From the NCBI RefSeq assembly GCF_001039355.2, contig NW_019774280.1, positions 224,428 to 288,427 on the forward strand: a stretch of 64,000 nt of DNA, given 5' to 3'. Both the position numbers and the translations under genes were made by a program. Positions 1 to 12,400 of the stretch are shown here, in pieces; the stretch's first letter is position 1, and every line of letters starts with the position of its first letter. Below the pieces are notes generated by a model that was not told the DNA's origin, did no database searches, and saw only the letters and a list, made by a program, of their open reading frames with translations. The DNA is from Lingula anatina. Its lineage: Eukaryota; Brachiopoda; Lingulata; Lingulida; Lingulidae.

Positions 1-206
1 GAAGAAAAATCTTCGATATACTTATATACAAAGCAATACTGCTTTCCACTGCTTACATTTCACTACTGTAACCTCAGTGCATCATCACAGTATTTCAATT
101 TTCAGCTGCTGCATAGGTTTTCTGTAAGTACTGGGTCGAAATCCTGACACCAGCTTGTCATGTGTAAAAGTGACACCTATGGGTCACTTCAACAGCAGGG
201 CCTTTG

Positions 207-589
207 CTATAACTCCTGGTCTGTTAAAGACAAATTAGTTCTCATAAGAGATGTTCTTTTTAGTGTGGCCTCCTTAACTGTCATTTTATCTTTATTATTT
301 AAAGTCAGTGATCCTGTGCTGTAATATCGAGGATTGTTCCCGTTTTGTTGTGTGACATCCATGTTTGATGGGAATGATGGGAAGGGATGTAAGTGAGGCT
401 TGCTGTCATATAGCATTTTATTTTGCTTATTCTGCTTAATTTCCTCTTTGCTTCTTCGGAAATGTCGAATATACAGGAAAAGCCCAATGCTAATAACTCC
501 ACCCAAAAGGAATGCAGACAGAGCAACAACGACAACATGGACGACTTGGATTCCGTTCTCCTGTCCACCCATTACTGCCGCCATGTTGG
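207..589 (-). CDS. SEMA5: Sema5 exon 19, left copy: membrane helix, tail and stop
   Basis: Copy of 3060-3442 offset by 2,853 bases, with intact acceptor, membrane helix and stop. One amino acid change is visible (Met for Leu, base 572 against 3425) and one silent change (429 against 3282). It is complete enough to be functional. Confidence 0.85.
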
Positions 590-961
590 CTAAAATCAAA
601 TCGATTGCGTACAAATTAGAGGTAATGAAAATAACATTTAAGCTAAATGATCACTGCATGGAGATGAAAGCAGACCTAAAAAAAAACATTAAAATTGAAG
701 CAACGAAGGCCGGCATCTTCTATATGTTATTATAATTTCTTATGAAAAAACATGTATCTATAATATTCTTAAATAAAGTCTTAGAAATTTAAGTTCAGTT
801 TCTTCTTTTTAAATAACTTTCTAAAAATTGAAAAAAATATATATATATATTTTAATATCAAACTGCTTAGTTACAAATTGCTAAGAGTGTGATACATAAC
901 TTTATAAGTACAACTCATTATGATGACACTCAGTTCTGCACCACGTTTAATATATACTTAC

Positions 962-1096
962 GTATTTCATTACACATCCTGGTTTCTTCCTCTGGGCCCT
1001 CGCACCCGAGAACCAATGTACAAGTACGCCGCCTGACTTGTTTTTGATCTGATGTACATGGGCCCCATGCCGTCCACATCTCCCAGCCATCTTCTT
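962..1096 (-). CDS. SEMA5: Sema5 exon 18, left copy
   Basis: Copy of 3813-3947 with the same length, borders and encoded protein. It joins exon 19 left (589-207) in frame. Confidence 0.85.
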
Positions 1097-1316
1097 CTGT
1101 AAAAAAAATGTATCAAGTTATCATCATATGACATATATACACAAGATTGTAACAGATAACAATACCTTTATGATAAATATATTGTAAGTCTACCTATCAT
1201 GCATTTCAAACTTATTCTATTTTAGATATTCCTAATTTAAACGCAAAATATATTTCATTATTACACACACACACACGCACATAAATATTTAATATATAAC
1301 AGTATATTATACATAC

Positions 1317-1493
1317 GCAGCACGGTACCGCATGCAGGCATTTCACATGCCTCTTCCTCTTTATCACTGCCCGCGCATGGGATAGTGTATGTTTTTCCAG
1401 TGACACTACTACTACATGTGCGCATGCGAAACCGCCGACCTCTTCCACATGTGACACTACATGCACTAAAATCGGACCAGCAAGACCAAGAGC
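1317..1493 (-). CDS. SEMA5: Sema5 exon 17, left copy
   Basis: Copy of 4172-4348 with intact splice sites. It encodes SVTGK where the right copy has SVAGK. The CA tract past its donor is shorter than in the right copy, as expected for two alleles. Confidence 0.85.
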
Positions 1494-1873
1494 CTGGAAA
1501 TATAGAAGATAGAGGGAGCTGCTTAGCAAGAGGTGCAGTTTTGCAGGATTAATGAAGCATTATAATATTGTGGCAATTTTTATCGTGATAATTTAGAATA
1601 CATTCACAAATAAAAAAAACAACACCCAATCATACACACCCGCATTGTGCCATAAATCATCTTTTTTAACATCTTGGACTAATAAATTTAACCTTACATA
1701 TTGATTATGTTAAATATGTTATAAGTGTAATGCTGTACTTCAAATATATTACATGTGCACATTTCTTCAGACTGCACAATTTCACCTATAAACAATCAAT
1801 CAACTAAACAATCAATTAATCAATGAAAAGCAGGTATATATAACATCCTTTGTTGATAGTAACCAAAAAGTAC

Positions 1874-2059
1874 CTTTGCAAGAATGTGTATTGCACTCTC
1901 GTGTCTCTATTGGCAAACCAACACAATCTTTCCCATTACCACTAGGAGGAGGGTTTGTGCATGAGCGTTCTCGTCGTTGAATTCCGCCATTGCATTCAGC
2001 ATTGCATTCCGACCAAGGCTTCCAAGGAGACCAGCTGCCATTAACATTTGGCCTTTGAG
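1874..2059 (-). CDS. SEMA5: Sema5 exon 16, left copy
   Basis: Second copy of the exon at 4729-4914, with the same borders and the same encoded TSP1 module. It lies beyond the stop codon of the right copy. It would be reached only by alternative splicing if the duplication is real; otherwise it is an uncollapsed allele. Confidence 0.85.
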
Positions 2060-2157
2060 CTGAAATATTAAACAATATTGTTTGATTTTATGTTTAAGAT
2101 TAGATATCCAATCAGCCTACATGCACTCATACAATTAAAACATTTCAAATTTTTTTC

Positions 2158-2853
2158 NCTTCGAAACCCACATCTTTAAAAAATATCCACGACAGCATCA
2201 AAACAATGTTACAGAATATCAGAAATTAAGAGAGTTAATGGGACACCAATATTAGATTATTCATAAACTATCAAACTAATATTACTTGAGTAATATCACA
2301 AGATGTCACTAAATAAGTGCCAGGTTACGTATACTGTTTATAATGTGGACGGCCATCTTCTTCAAAGCCCCATTTTCATCAATCTCTTCAGTATCTGTAA
2401 GTTACAGTCCATCTTTCTGTTCACCATTAATACTTTGATATTGTTAGAAATGGCCACTAGCTTCTTGGTCAACAACTAGATTTGATCATTTTTCATCCTT
2501 TCACAATCAACAGGTAGCAAAACTGAGAAAGAAAACTCCAGATATTTTCTTCACTCTTCTTTTTTTTTCCCTCTGTGGTCATCATCTCACTAGAGTACAA
2601 TTTGTTGAATCATTGAGGAAGTATGGTTGTCTGGTACCCATATCTGTAACTCTGCATCATTTTTTTTGAACAAAAAGCACCAATTGTTGCAACATTAGTT
2701 ATTTGTCACTGTGGGCAAACTGCAACTGAAATATGGCCTCCCTCCATTTCCAATACAGTCACCTTGTATCCAGGGGCAAAGTGAGTATACATCAGAGTTC
2801 TGGAATCAGTGCATCACTACAACACAATCCATTGTTCTCATATGTAATGTTTG
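2158..2853. other. Spacer between the two copies, no gene seen
   Basis: Starts with a single N and holds no coding exon I can support. If the duplication is a strict tandem, the matching sequence for the left copy lies just outside the window. Confidence 0.5.
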
Positions 2854-3059
2854 GAAGAAATATCTTCGATATACTTATATACAAAGCAATACTGCTTTCC
2901 ACTGCTTACATTTCACTACTGTAACATCAGTACATCATCACAGTATCTCATTATTCAGCTGCTGCATAGGTTTTCTGTAAGTACTGGGTCAAAATCCTGA
3001 CACCAGCTTGTCATGTGTAAAAGTGACACCTATGGGTCACTTCAACAGCAGGGCCTTTG

Positions 3060-3442
3060 CTATAACTCCTGGTCTGTTAAAGACAAATTAGTTCTCATAA
3101 GAGATGTTCTTTTTAGTGTGGCCTCCTTAACTGTCATTTTATCTTTATTATTTAAAGTCAGTGATCCTGTGCTGTAATATCGAGGATTGTTCCCGTTTTG
3201 TTGTGTGACATCCATGTTTGATGGGAATGATGGGAAGGGATGTAAGTGAGGCTTGCTGTCATATAGCATTTTATTTTGCTTGTTCTGCTTAATTTCCTCT
3301 TTGCTTCTTCGGAAATGTCGAATATACAGGAAAAGCCCAATGCTAATAACTCCACCCAAAAGGAATGCAGACAGAGCAACAACGACAACATGGACGACTT
3401 GGATTCCGTTCTCCTGTCCACCCAATACTGCCGCCATGTTGG
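3060..3442 (-). CDS. SEMA5: Sema5 exon 19 (right copy): membrane helix, tail and stop
   Basis: The acceptor is TTGATTTTAG; the exon ends at a TAG at 3060-3062. After a short juxtamembrane stretch (GGQENGIQ) comes one hydrophobic helix beginning [19 protein letters not shown] basic stop-transfer (RHFRRSKEE) and a polar tail of about 80 residues ending NLSLTDQEL follow. The tail is about the length of vertebrate SEMA5 tails but not conserved in sequence, and no catalytic or PDZ-type ending was recognised. I saw no AATAAA or ATTAAA on the minus strand in the 900 bases after the stop. Confidence 0.93.
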
Positions 3443-6400
3443 CTAAAATCAAATTGATTAAGTACAAATTAGAGGTAATGAAAATAACATTTAAGCTAAA
3501 TGATCACTGCATGGAGATGAAAGCAGACCTAAAAAAAAAAATGAAAATTGAAGCAACGAAGGCCGGCATCTTCTATATGTTATTATAATTTCTTATGAAA
3601 AAACATGTATCTATAATATTCTTAAATAAAGTCTTAGAAATTTAAGTTCAGTTTCTTCTTTTTAAATAACTTTCTAAAAACTGAAAAAAATATATATATA
3701 TTTTAATATCAAACTGCTTAGTTACAAATTGCTAAGAGTGTGATACATAACTTTATAAGTACAACTCATTATGATGACACTCAGTTCTGCACCACGTTTA
3801 ATATATACTTACGTATTTCATTACACATCCTGGTTTCTTCCTCTGGGCCCTCGCACCCGAGAACCAATGTACAAGTACGCCGCCTGACTTGTTTTTGATC
3901 TGATGTACATGGGCCCCATGCCGTCCACATCTCCCAGCCATCTTCTTCTGTAAAAAAAATGTATCAAGTTATCATCATATGACATATATATACAAGATTG
4001 TAACAGATAATAATACTTTTATGATAAATATATTGTAAGTCTACCTATCATGCATTTCAAACTTATTCTATTTTAGACATTCCTAATTTAAATGCAAAAT
4101 ATATTTCATTATTACACACACACACACACACGCACATAAATATTTAATATATAACAGTATATTATACATACGCAGCACGGTACCGCATGCAGGCATTTCA
4201 CATGCCTCTTCCTCTTTATCACTGCCCGCGCATGGGATAGTGTATGTTTTTCCAGCGACACTACTACTACATGTGCGCATGCGAAACCGCCGACCTCTTC
4301 CACATGTGACACTACATGCACTAAAATCGGACCAGCAAGACCAAGAGCCTGGAAATATAGAAGATAGAGGGAGCTGCTTAGCAAGAGGTGCAGTTTTGCA
4401 GGATTAATGAAGCATTATAATATTGTGGCAATTTTTATCGTGATAATTTAGAATACATTCACAAATAAAAAAAACAACACCCAATCATACACACCCGTAT
4501 TGTGCCATAAATCATCTTTTTTAACATCTTGGACTAATAAATTTAACCTTACATATTGATTATGTTAAATATGTCATAAGTGTAATGCTGTACTTCAAAT
4601 ATATTACATGTGCACATTTCTTCAGACTGCACAATTTCACCTATAAACAATCAATCAACTAAACAATCAATTAATCAATGAAAAGCAGGTATATATAACA
4701 TCCTTTGTTGATAGTAACCAAAAAGTACCTTTGCAAGAATGTGTATTGCACTCTCGTGTCTCTATTGGCAAACCAACACAATCTTTCCCATTACCACTAG
4801 GAGGAGGGTTTGTGCATGAGCGTTCTCGTCGTTGAATTCCGCCATTGCATTCAGCATTGCATTCCGACCAAGGCTTCCAAGGAGACCAGCTGCCATTAAC
4901 ATTTGGCCTTTGAGCTGAAATATTAAACAATATTGTTTGATTTTATGTTTAAGATTAGATATCCAATCAGCCTACATGCACTCATACAATTAAAACATTT
5001 CAAAATTTTTTCATGTATTTTTGGATTTTTTTTTTGGNNNNNNNNNNNNNNNNNNNNNNNNNNNNNNNNNNNNNNNNNNNNNNNNNNNNNNNCATGTATT
5101 TTTGGATTTTTTTTTGGGGGGGGGGGGGGAATAGGGATGGGGGTGGGTGGGTTGGGTGGATGGGGGAACAGGAGCAGATATACACAATGAAGATGTAGCA
5201 TCACAATTAATTTTAAAACAAAAAAAAAAAAAAATACAGGGATTACAATAAATCACTATTTTGTACTAAACTTTACTTTCAGCAAAATCGGGATCAAGAA
5301 AGGCCAAGTGGGGATATAAAAGAAGGACTCGGCATGGACTCCATGGTAACCTTTTGCTTAATATCAACTGAATGTCAGACATCCTCACACACTTTTTCCC
5401 CAGGTATACATCATAGCCACTTCATGCACTGAACAACACTTCATAAATAGTAATGTTCCACACACGTAATAGTCATTCTTTAGTACAACTGTTTACAAAC
5501 TGTTAACTGTCCATAGTTTGGACCACGTCAAACTGAATGATAACATCAATGGAATTAAATGACAAAGCAATCATGCACAGTATTTCATAATACTAAAATG
5601 GCATGTTTAGACAGGAACGTTTTAGACTGGAAATCAGATCTACTTGTGTTATCAAGTGACAAGATAAGAAAGTTCACAATCTTAAACTTTTTCGCAATTT
5701 TCCTTCAAGTGGTAAGATTTAGTTATGCAATGTGTCAAAATGTGAACAAAAGAAAATCCCATCCAAGAAATATTATGACTTTCCTGATAACACACATAAG
5801 ACCCATGATCTGTTAGAAACATTCCCAGTCTAAAGACTGTTTTAATGTAGGTATATTAGTACAGGTGGTATTCTTGAGTTCAATTTACTGATTCTTTTTT
5901 TATTTTGTTACCTTTTTATGGGGGAGGGGGTGTTATGGTAACTCTGTCTACTTTACTGTTAATGGGAAAGCCATGCAATACTGAGTAAACCTAATATGAC
6001 AATGAAGAAACAATTCCTCCTCCCTTTTCTTGCTTTAACAAAGTTTTCTTCAGACAGTGCAATCATAAGATAATTTGTTTTCAAAACAATTCTCATTTCC
6101 AAATAAGGCAAAGGGAATAAATTGTCGAAACTACATGAATCTCATTTTCAGTATCTTTCCTTGTATGCCTAAAGTCTTCTAACCACCCAATATGTTTCTC
6201 AATTTTTTTACAATCTGGTATGCCTAATCCAGAATTAACTACCATCATCAGGCAGAACTCTGTCTTGATGATCAACAATAAAAAATTTCTAATAAATAAT
6301 CAAACAAACAGAAATAAATTCATAATGCAGCTTAACATGTCCCACGTAAGTCACTAAGCTAATTGATTACAAAACTCGCGATATTCTGACAAAAAATAAT

Positions 6401-9400
6401 GCCCTGAACACAACTATTTCTGAACAATCAACCATAAATGGATTTGACATTCTAAAACATCTGACTAAACTGATGACCTTTTCTAGTATATCCAAAGAAA
6501 GTGTCTAAAAAATACTTTTTGCACTCTACAAATATAACAAGAATAAATTCTAAACCATCTGTCATCCATCTTAAATATAATTGATTAACCTATAACAAAG
6601 GTTATAAGTCACATAGGAAGGTAGCATAATCACATGCAAACTAATTTTGGCACAGGCAGTCATTAAAAAGGTGCAAAATTATAAGGGTTTGGGATTGTTT
6701 ATAAATAAATAAATACTGAATAAAATAGCCATCAAACATTCTGATGCATGTGAAGAATATCACTCTGCGGTGTATTTTCCTATGCAGCTGCTCCATTCTG
6801 TTAGTGTTGCATAAAATCTAACATTTCAAATTTCATAATTTGCTATGTCATGCCTAGAGACTAAGTGTCTCTTACCTTTAAAGCTTGTCTTGCCGGAATT
6901 CTTAGCAAGTTATTACAAAAGATCTGATTGGGCACTTCTGATAGCTGCCTGCTCTTTTGACCAATCAGATATGCCAATTAAAAAACAACTTCAACTTGAA
7001 TTTCGCCATTAAACTGCAGCAACTCCAGTCCAGGTCTAACATCATATGTAGATTTAAAATTAATTTATTCACAAAAATTCCAAACCATGTGAAAAAAGAC
7101 CATATACACATCTACTTTAAATCACTGAACATTGAGAACTCACTGACACAGAAACAGATGTACACTGGTGACAGGATCTTAAGGATATGTGATACTAAGA
7201 AGCATGTGTTATGTGACAAACAGCTAAAAAAGATTCAAATTTAATGGCTTTTTTTTATAATTATTCAACACACTTCTGCCCACACCATGGGTAACAGTAT
7301 TATTTTCATTATGGTTGTATCCAAAATTCTTTCTTCAACTAATTTGCTTTGATTATATTTTGGCAAATTTCCTGAATGCTTCTTAAAAAATCCAAGCATT
7401 TGTGTCGGATAAATGAAGCGTGCAAAATTGAAGAGTCCAGCCAAATGAAATCTAAACAATTGAACCTTGTTTGACTGGTTGTAATAGCGACCGCCTGTAC
7501 CAAGTGTTTAGTTTGCCTACTCTAAACCCCATGCAGTTTAGCAGAACATGCTAATCTTGAAATCTTGAGATATCACAAGGGTTCTTGAAACAGACCAATG
7601 GGAATTTCTTGGAAAGGACGAGAGGGCGGAAGACCAAACAGGTGTGGCTTGGAGGTGTCTTGAAATAGGGGTCGCCACTGTGTGACATCTTGAGTGGTTG
7701 ATGGTGGAATTATGGGAAGGGGGTCTGAAAGGGATATTGAATATGGACATGAGACAGGGTCAAGAACACACACACTCATCCTCTTAGAATCACATATCCC
7801 ATGCACCGTCTATGTCACTGACATCAATTGTAAACAAATTAAACAAATATCTTAATAAAACTGAGAAATTGACAATTAATAATTTAAATATACAGTTTTT
7901 TTTTTGTTGTAACAGTTGTAATTGCATTACTTTGGATTTATGGTAAAAATTCGTTTTTTTAAGAGAACTAGAATTCTTTTCTAATAAGACAAGCATATTT
8001 TACGTAGCTTATTGCTTCCCAATCCTGCCATTTCTGGACTATTTCAACAATACAGAAAAAGCACATTCAATGGTTTTTCTTTGAGACCAGCTCTAAGACT
8101 TGCATGCATTCGAATATCAATATCATTTTTTCTTGCAAATACAATCTTGGTGTGAAACTGCAGTAAAAAGTGGAAGGTGCTCTTATTTTGTCATTTCATG
8201 AACAAGCACAAACAGTTAAATTTACTAGGTATAATCACACAGATAACCCACAGGAAAACATTGGTAAAATAACAACAATCCCTTTGTCTTAATACTGCTC
8301 AGGCTACCAATACAAACTGAATGTACTCAAATATTTTGCTGGAAATAAATTATGGCAACTGCTTTGGTATGTATTAACATGGTGCTTGTATCAAAACTTT
8401 ACATAAGATATTACGTTGAACCACATTTTCAGTTCTATCTCTTAAAATACTGATATGGTATGGACTTTTTTCCTAAAATTCATTAAGAAGTTAGGTTTTA
8501 TCATCCCCAGAGCCACTGTTAAATTTGTCATTTTCATTATCATCATCAATATGATCATCAGTTGTCCCGCTATTCTGTCCCAAAACATCAATTTCAGCAT
8601 CTGTCTCCTCATCATTACTACTGCCATCTGTACCCTCTAACACAGGATCTGGCTCCTCATTGCTACCACTGCCATCTATATTTATGACATCCTCCTCTCT
8701 GTCTTCTACAAGATCATTCCCACTTTGAATGTCAATAATATGATCTCTTTTTTTATCTTCCCCAGAATATCTCTCAATGTAAATATCTTTCTCCTTGTCC
8801 TTGGTCTCAAGCACTTGAGAATATTTTTGTAAAGATTGATTAGTCTCTTTATTGTCTTTCTTGAATGTGGACAGGGGTTTGTTTGTTATGTGTGAGGAAT
8901 TGAAAGAGTTTTGAGCTGGGTCAGTTGGCATTGGGGTAGAAAGGTATGTCTGTGAAGTCAGTTTTGTATCATCCAGTATCTCAGGTTGCTTTTGAGTTAT
9001 TGAGGCAATATGATCGGATTTCTTTTGCATATTACCAACGTCTTCAACACTGCCCTTCCTAATGGAATTCTTTCCTTCCTCCTTTGAGATAAGAGTCTCA
9101 GTGTTTTTCATTAAAAAGTCACATTTTTCACACGCCAAGTAGTTTCCCACCACCCCACATTTGCAAAAACCTTCTAACACATTATACCACTGCTTACAGT
9201 AGTGTTTTATCACCTGTGTGGGAGGGAGAAAAGAGGGGTTAGTATGGAGCTCACCTGAGTAAGTGCAATCTTCGCCACTTTCCAAGCAGAACCGTTCTTG
9301 CATACGTATCGTTGGCTCCTGGAGAGCACTGTCCACAGGAATGCTGGCCCTGCACATGAACTGGAATCGTTGCTGGATGTAGCCACCATTGGTTATGTTA

Positions 9401-12400
9401 CGAATCACCCATCCCGTCCAGGCACTGGACTTACGGATTTCTGCAGAGATAGAGGAAAAACTTAGAGAAAGGCATCTTTATTTTTAAATCGAATCCATAG
9501 TTGGCTAATATTTAAATATATTTCATCATTCAGAATAAAATTTACTGAATAATATCTCAAAGATATTAAAATCATGCCTTATTTCACAATCATGACTTCA
9601 ATCAAATTTTCAAATATTATACTTGGGAAGGCATGCCAAAACTACCAGAAAGCTAATAGATAGCAACTTACAAAAATTCCTTGCAATACATTATTATCCA
9701 AACAAAATCTGCTAACTCACCATTGCAAGTACCACTATTACATGTCCTCCATTGTTCATTATTGCCATCACAATGGACACCGCCATTTTGTGGAGGTGGG
9801 TTGGTACAGGAACGATAACGCCTCTGGAAACCACCACCGCATTCTGCAGTGCAGGCCTCCCATTCTGTCCAGCGAGTCCATCCCCCATCTAAAGGAATTT
9901 TTGTTGGGACTGAAAAAAGGGGAGAAACCATGAACATGAAAGCATCGTTTATGCACAGTAATAAAGGCTGTGATAGCCTCAACTGAATCAAACTGCATCT
10001 GATTTAAAAATATCTTTGTAAACATCACAATATTGGATCATGTTGAATCCACAGCACAGTCAATAAATCAACTCCATAGATTCCAATCAATCCAACAAAC
10101 CACCTTTTTTGCTGGAAAAAGGTCCGCTCTGGGTAAAATTTGACCTAGGTGCAAAGATTCATGGTTTAAGGTCCACTTTATCAGAACTAGAACCCCTCTC
10201 TTTGCAAATTCTGGCTAAGGACCTATTACTTATGTATTGTCTGCTTACCTGGACATGGTGGATTATTTACACAATTCTCATCAATCCTTTCCTGGCCAAT
10301 ACACACACGTCCACCAAACTGGGGTGCTGGATTGCTGCATGACCGCATACGTGAACGCATGGCTGTACCACACGACTGCGAGCACGCAGTCCATGGGGAC
10401 CATGGTGTCCATCCTCCGTGAGCTGAAATCAAAATAACACAATTATAAATAAAGTATCCAATTTATGATGATGCCTTCAGTTTATTTTCCTCTGCCAACT
10501 TTGGAGATAACATTTTCAACCACCTTAGTTTGTCTTTTTATGAATGTAAAAAATTTTTCAAAACTAAAATCAGATGTTACTACTTCATATCTACCAAACA
10601 AATACAAGCTTCAAGGCAAATCAAATCATAAGGAATCTGTGATGGAATCTCAATTTGATTTAAAATAGGTTTCTTACTTGTACAGTTAGTCACTTGTATA
10701 CTAGATCCAGGGCAGTCTCGCCCCCCAAACATGGGCGCTGGCTTGTCACATGACCTACTCCTGCACTGGCATTGGTCACCTGAGCTATACTCTCCAACCT
10801 GACCACATCTGGACCACGCTGTCCATTCAGACCACTCTCCATTAACTGAGGACAGGAGACATTTTAATTTCAGGTGAACAATAATAGTATAACCTTTGGG
10901 AAATTCTCAAAATATCCACTTCACATATTCAGTATTCACATTTATATTCAGTATTCAAGAAATAGAAGAAAACAAATATATTGTATTTCAACAAACCTCC
11001 AGTTAAAACAGACTTATGAAATCTCTCCTGATTTTCTGACCGTGAACTTACTTGGATCATTCATAATAGGACACTGGTTGATCGGTCTCTGGTGCCAGAA
11101 GTGAGCGCGGGTGTTTCCCCGAGGCGGCGGACTGCATTGGTTGTGTTTACTGCTCCAGCCACAGTAGGGGTCCATAGACCGCGTGCAAGTTCTGGACATA
11201 AAACATAAATCATTATGTATATATAATAATAATAAATAATTTTGGGTTAAAATTGAGTCATTTGCCATTTCCCCTTGTTAGATGGTTGGCATTTTCATCG
11301 TTGTCTGCAACACGTGAGAGTCATAAACTCAGAGGACATGTTCAGGGGTGGAGGGAGGCTGTCTTCTGGGTCTCTTTGAAGACAGTGAAGAATTTTTCAA
11401 AAATGGGCATTTTATTTATTTATTTATTTATTTATTTATTTGTCAGAGGATGGTCAAAAATGGAAGATGGATTAACAAAGATAATTTGGAAGACTGTTAG
11501 AAAATATTTCTGGATCTGTCCCTTATGTTCATAGAAATATTATATTTTTATGAATAACCTTAATAAACAAAATGATAATGGTAGCCCTTATTATACTAAA
11601 TTGAAATGGATGTTTTTGGATGATAGAACTGTAAATTAATACTTTTTAGGGAGTCAATTTGAGACAAAATCTAACCTAAGAATATATCAATCATATTTCC
11701 TTTATTTAAAAATCTATAACATTTACCTGTAACTTCAATACAAACATACCTTCTTGATTTGAACCTGTGACATCTGTGGACTTGAATTTTGATTATTTCT
11801 TGACTGGTAGATATATAAATATTGCCCTGAAAGTATGAATAGATGTAGAAATAACAGATGCCAAATAGGTACTTAATTTAATTTCAAAGACTACGAAGAA
11901 TACAATAATTAATTACTGATTACCCCACTTGAATTCTGTTGAGAAAAATGCATCACTCATTCAAATATTTCAAAACTTGAAAATATTCAGCTCCACTTGG
12001 ATTTCATACAAATATAAAAAATCTGGTCCCCTTACATTATACAATTCCATCTTGTAAACAGGGCGATTCTGTCCCTTAGGGAAAATATTAATCTCTTCTA
12101 AAACACACGCCTCAGTGCTGTTTGGCAAATGGACAATTTTCTTTAACACTCCTTCCATGTTTACCACAAACATCACTTGGAACTGGGTCCTGTGTTTGGA
12201 GTGTACTGTGTCTACCACAATGTGGCTCCACCTATATATCAGGAATTATACTATTCAATAGTTGTTGAAAAAGTTGTTTCTATTTTTTTCCCAAAACAAA
12301 TCCATATTCTAAAATATCATATAATCACAATGAAAATTAACCAAATTAAATGAAATGGTGACAAAAAAGTCATTGAGAGTGACTGTGGAGAAATAACTGG

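Larger units (their letters stand above)
1..2157. repeat. Left copy of a 2.85-kb tandem duplication
   Basis: Bases 1-2157 match about 2854-5012 with only scattered substitutions and small length changes in A, AT and CA runs. Both copies carry the last four Sema5 exons. Similarity stops at 2157/5012: position 2158 is an N and the right copy runs on towards a gap. The left edge lies outside the window. Confidence 0.9.
2854..5012. repeat. Right copy of a 2.85-kb tandem duplication
   Basis: Partner of 1-2157. Exons, introns and 3' flank are all included, so this is a genomic duplication or allele duplication and not a processed copy. Offsets drift only from 2,851 to 2,855 bases. Confidence 0.9.

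Noticed and set aside
400-735. Plus-strand frames opposite Sema5 exon 19 (also 3253-3588)
   Set aside because: Antisense shadows of the real exon; both copies show them because the exon is duplicated.
11750-11826. GGTTCAAATC, like a tRNA B box
   Set aside because: It lies inside Sema5 exon 10 and has no A box or cloverleaf around it.
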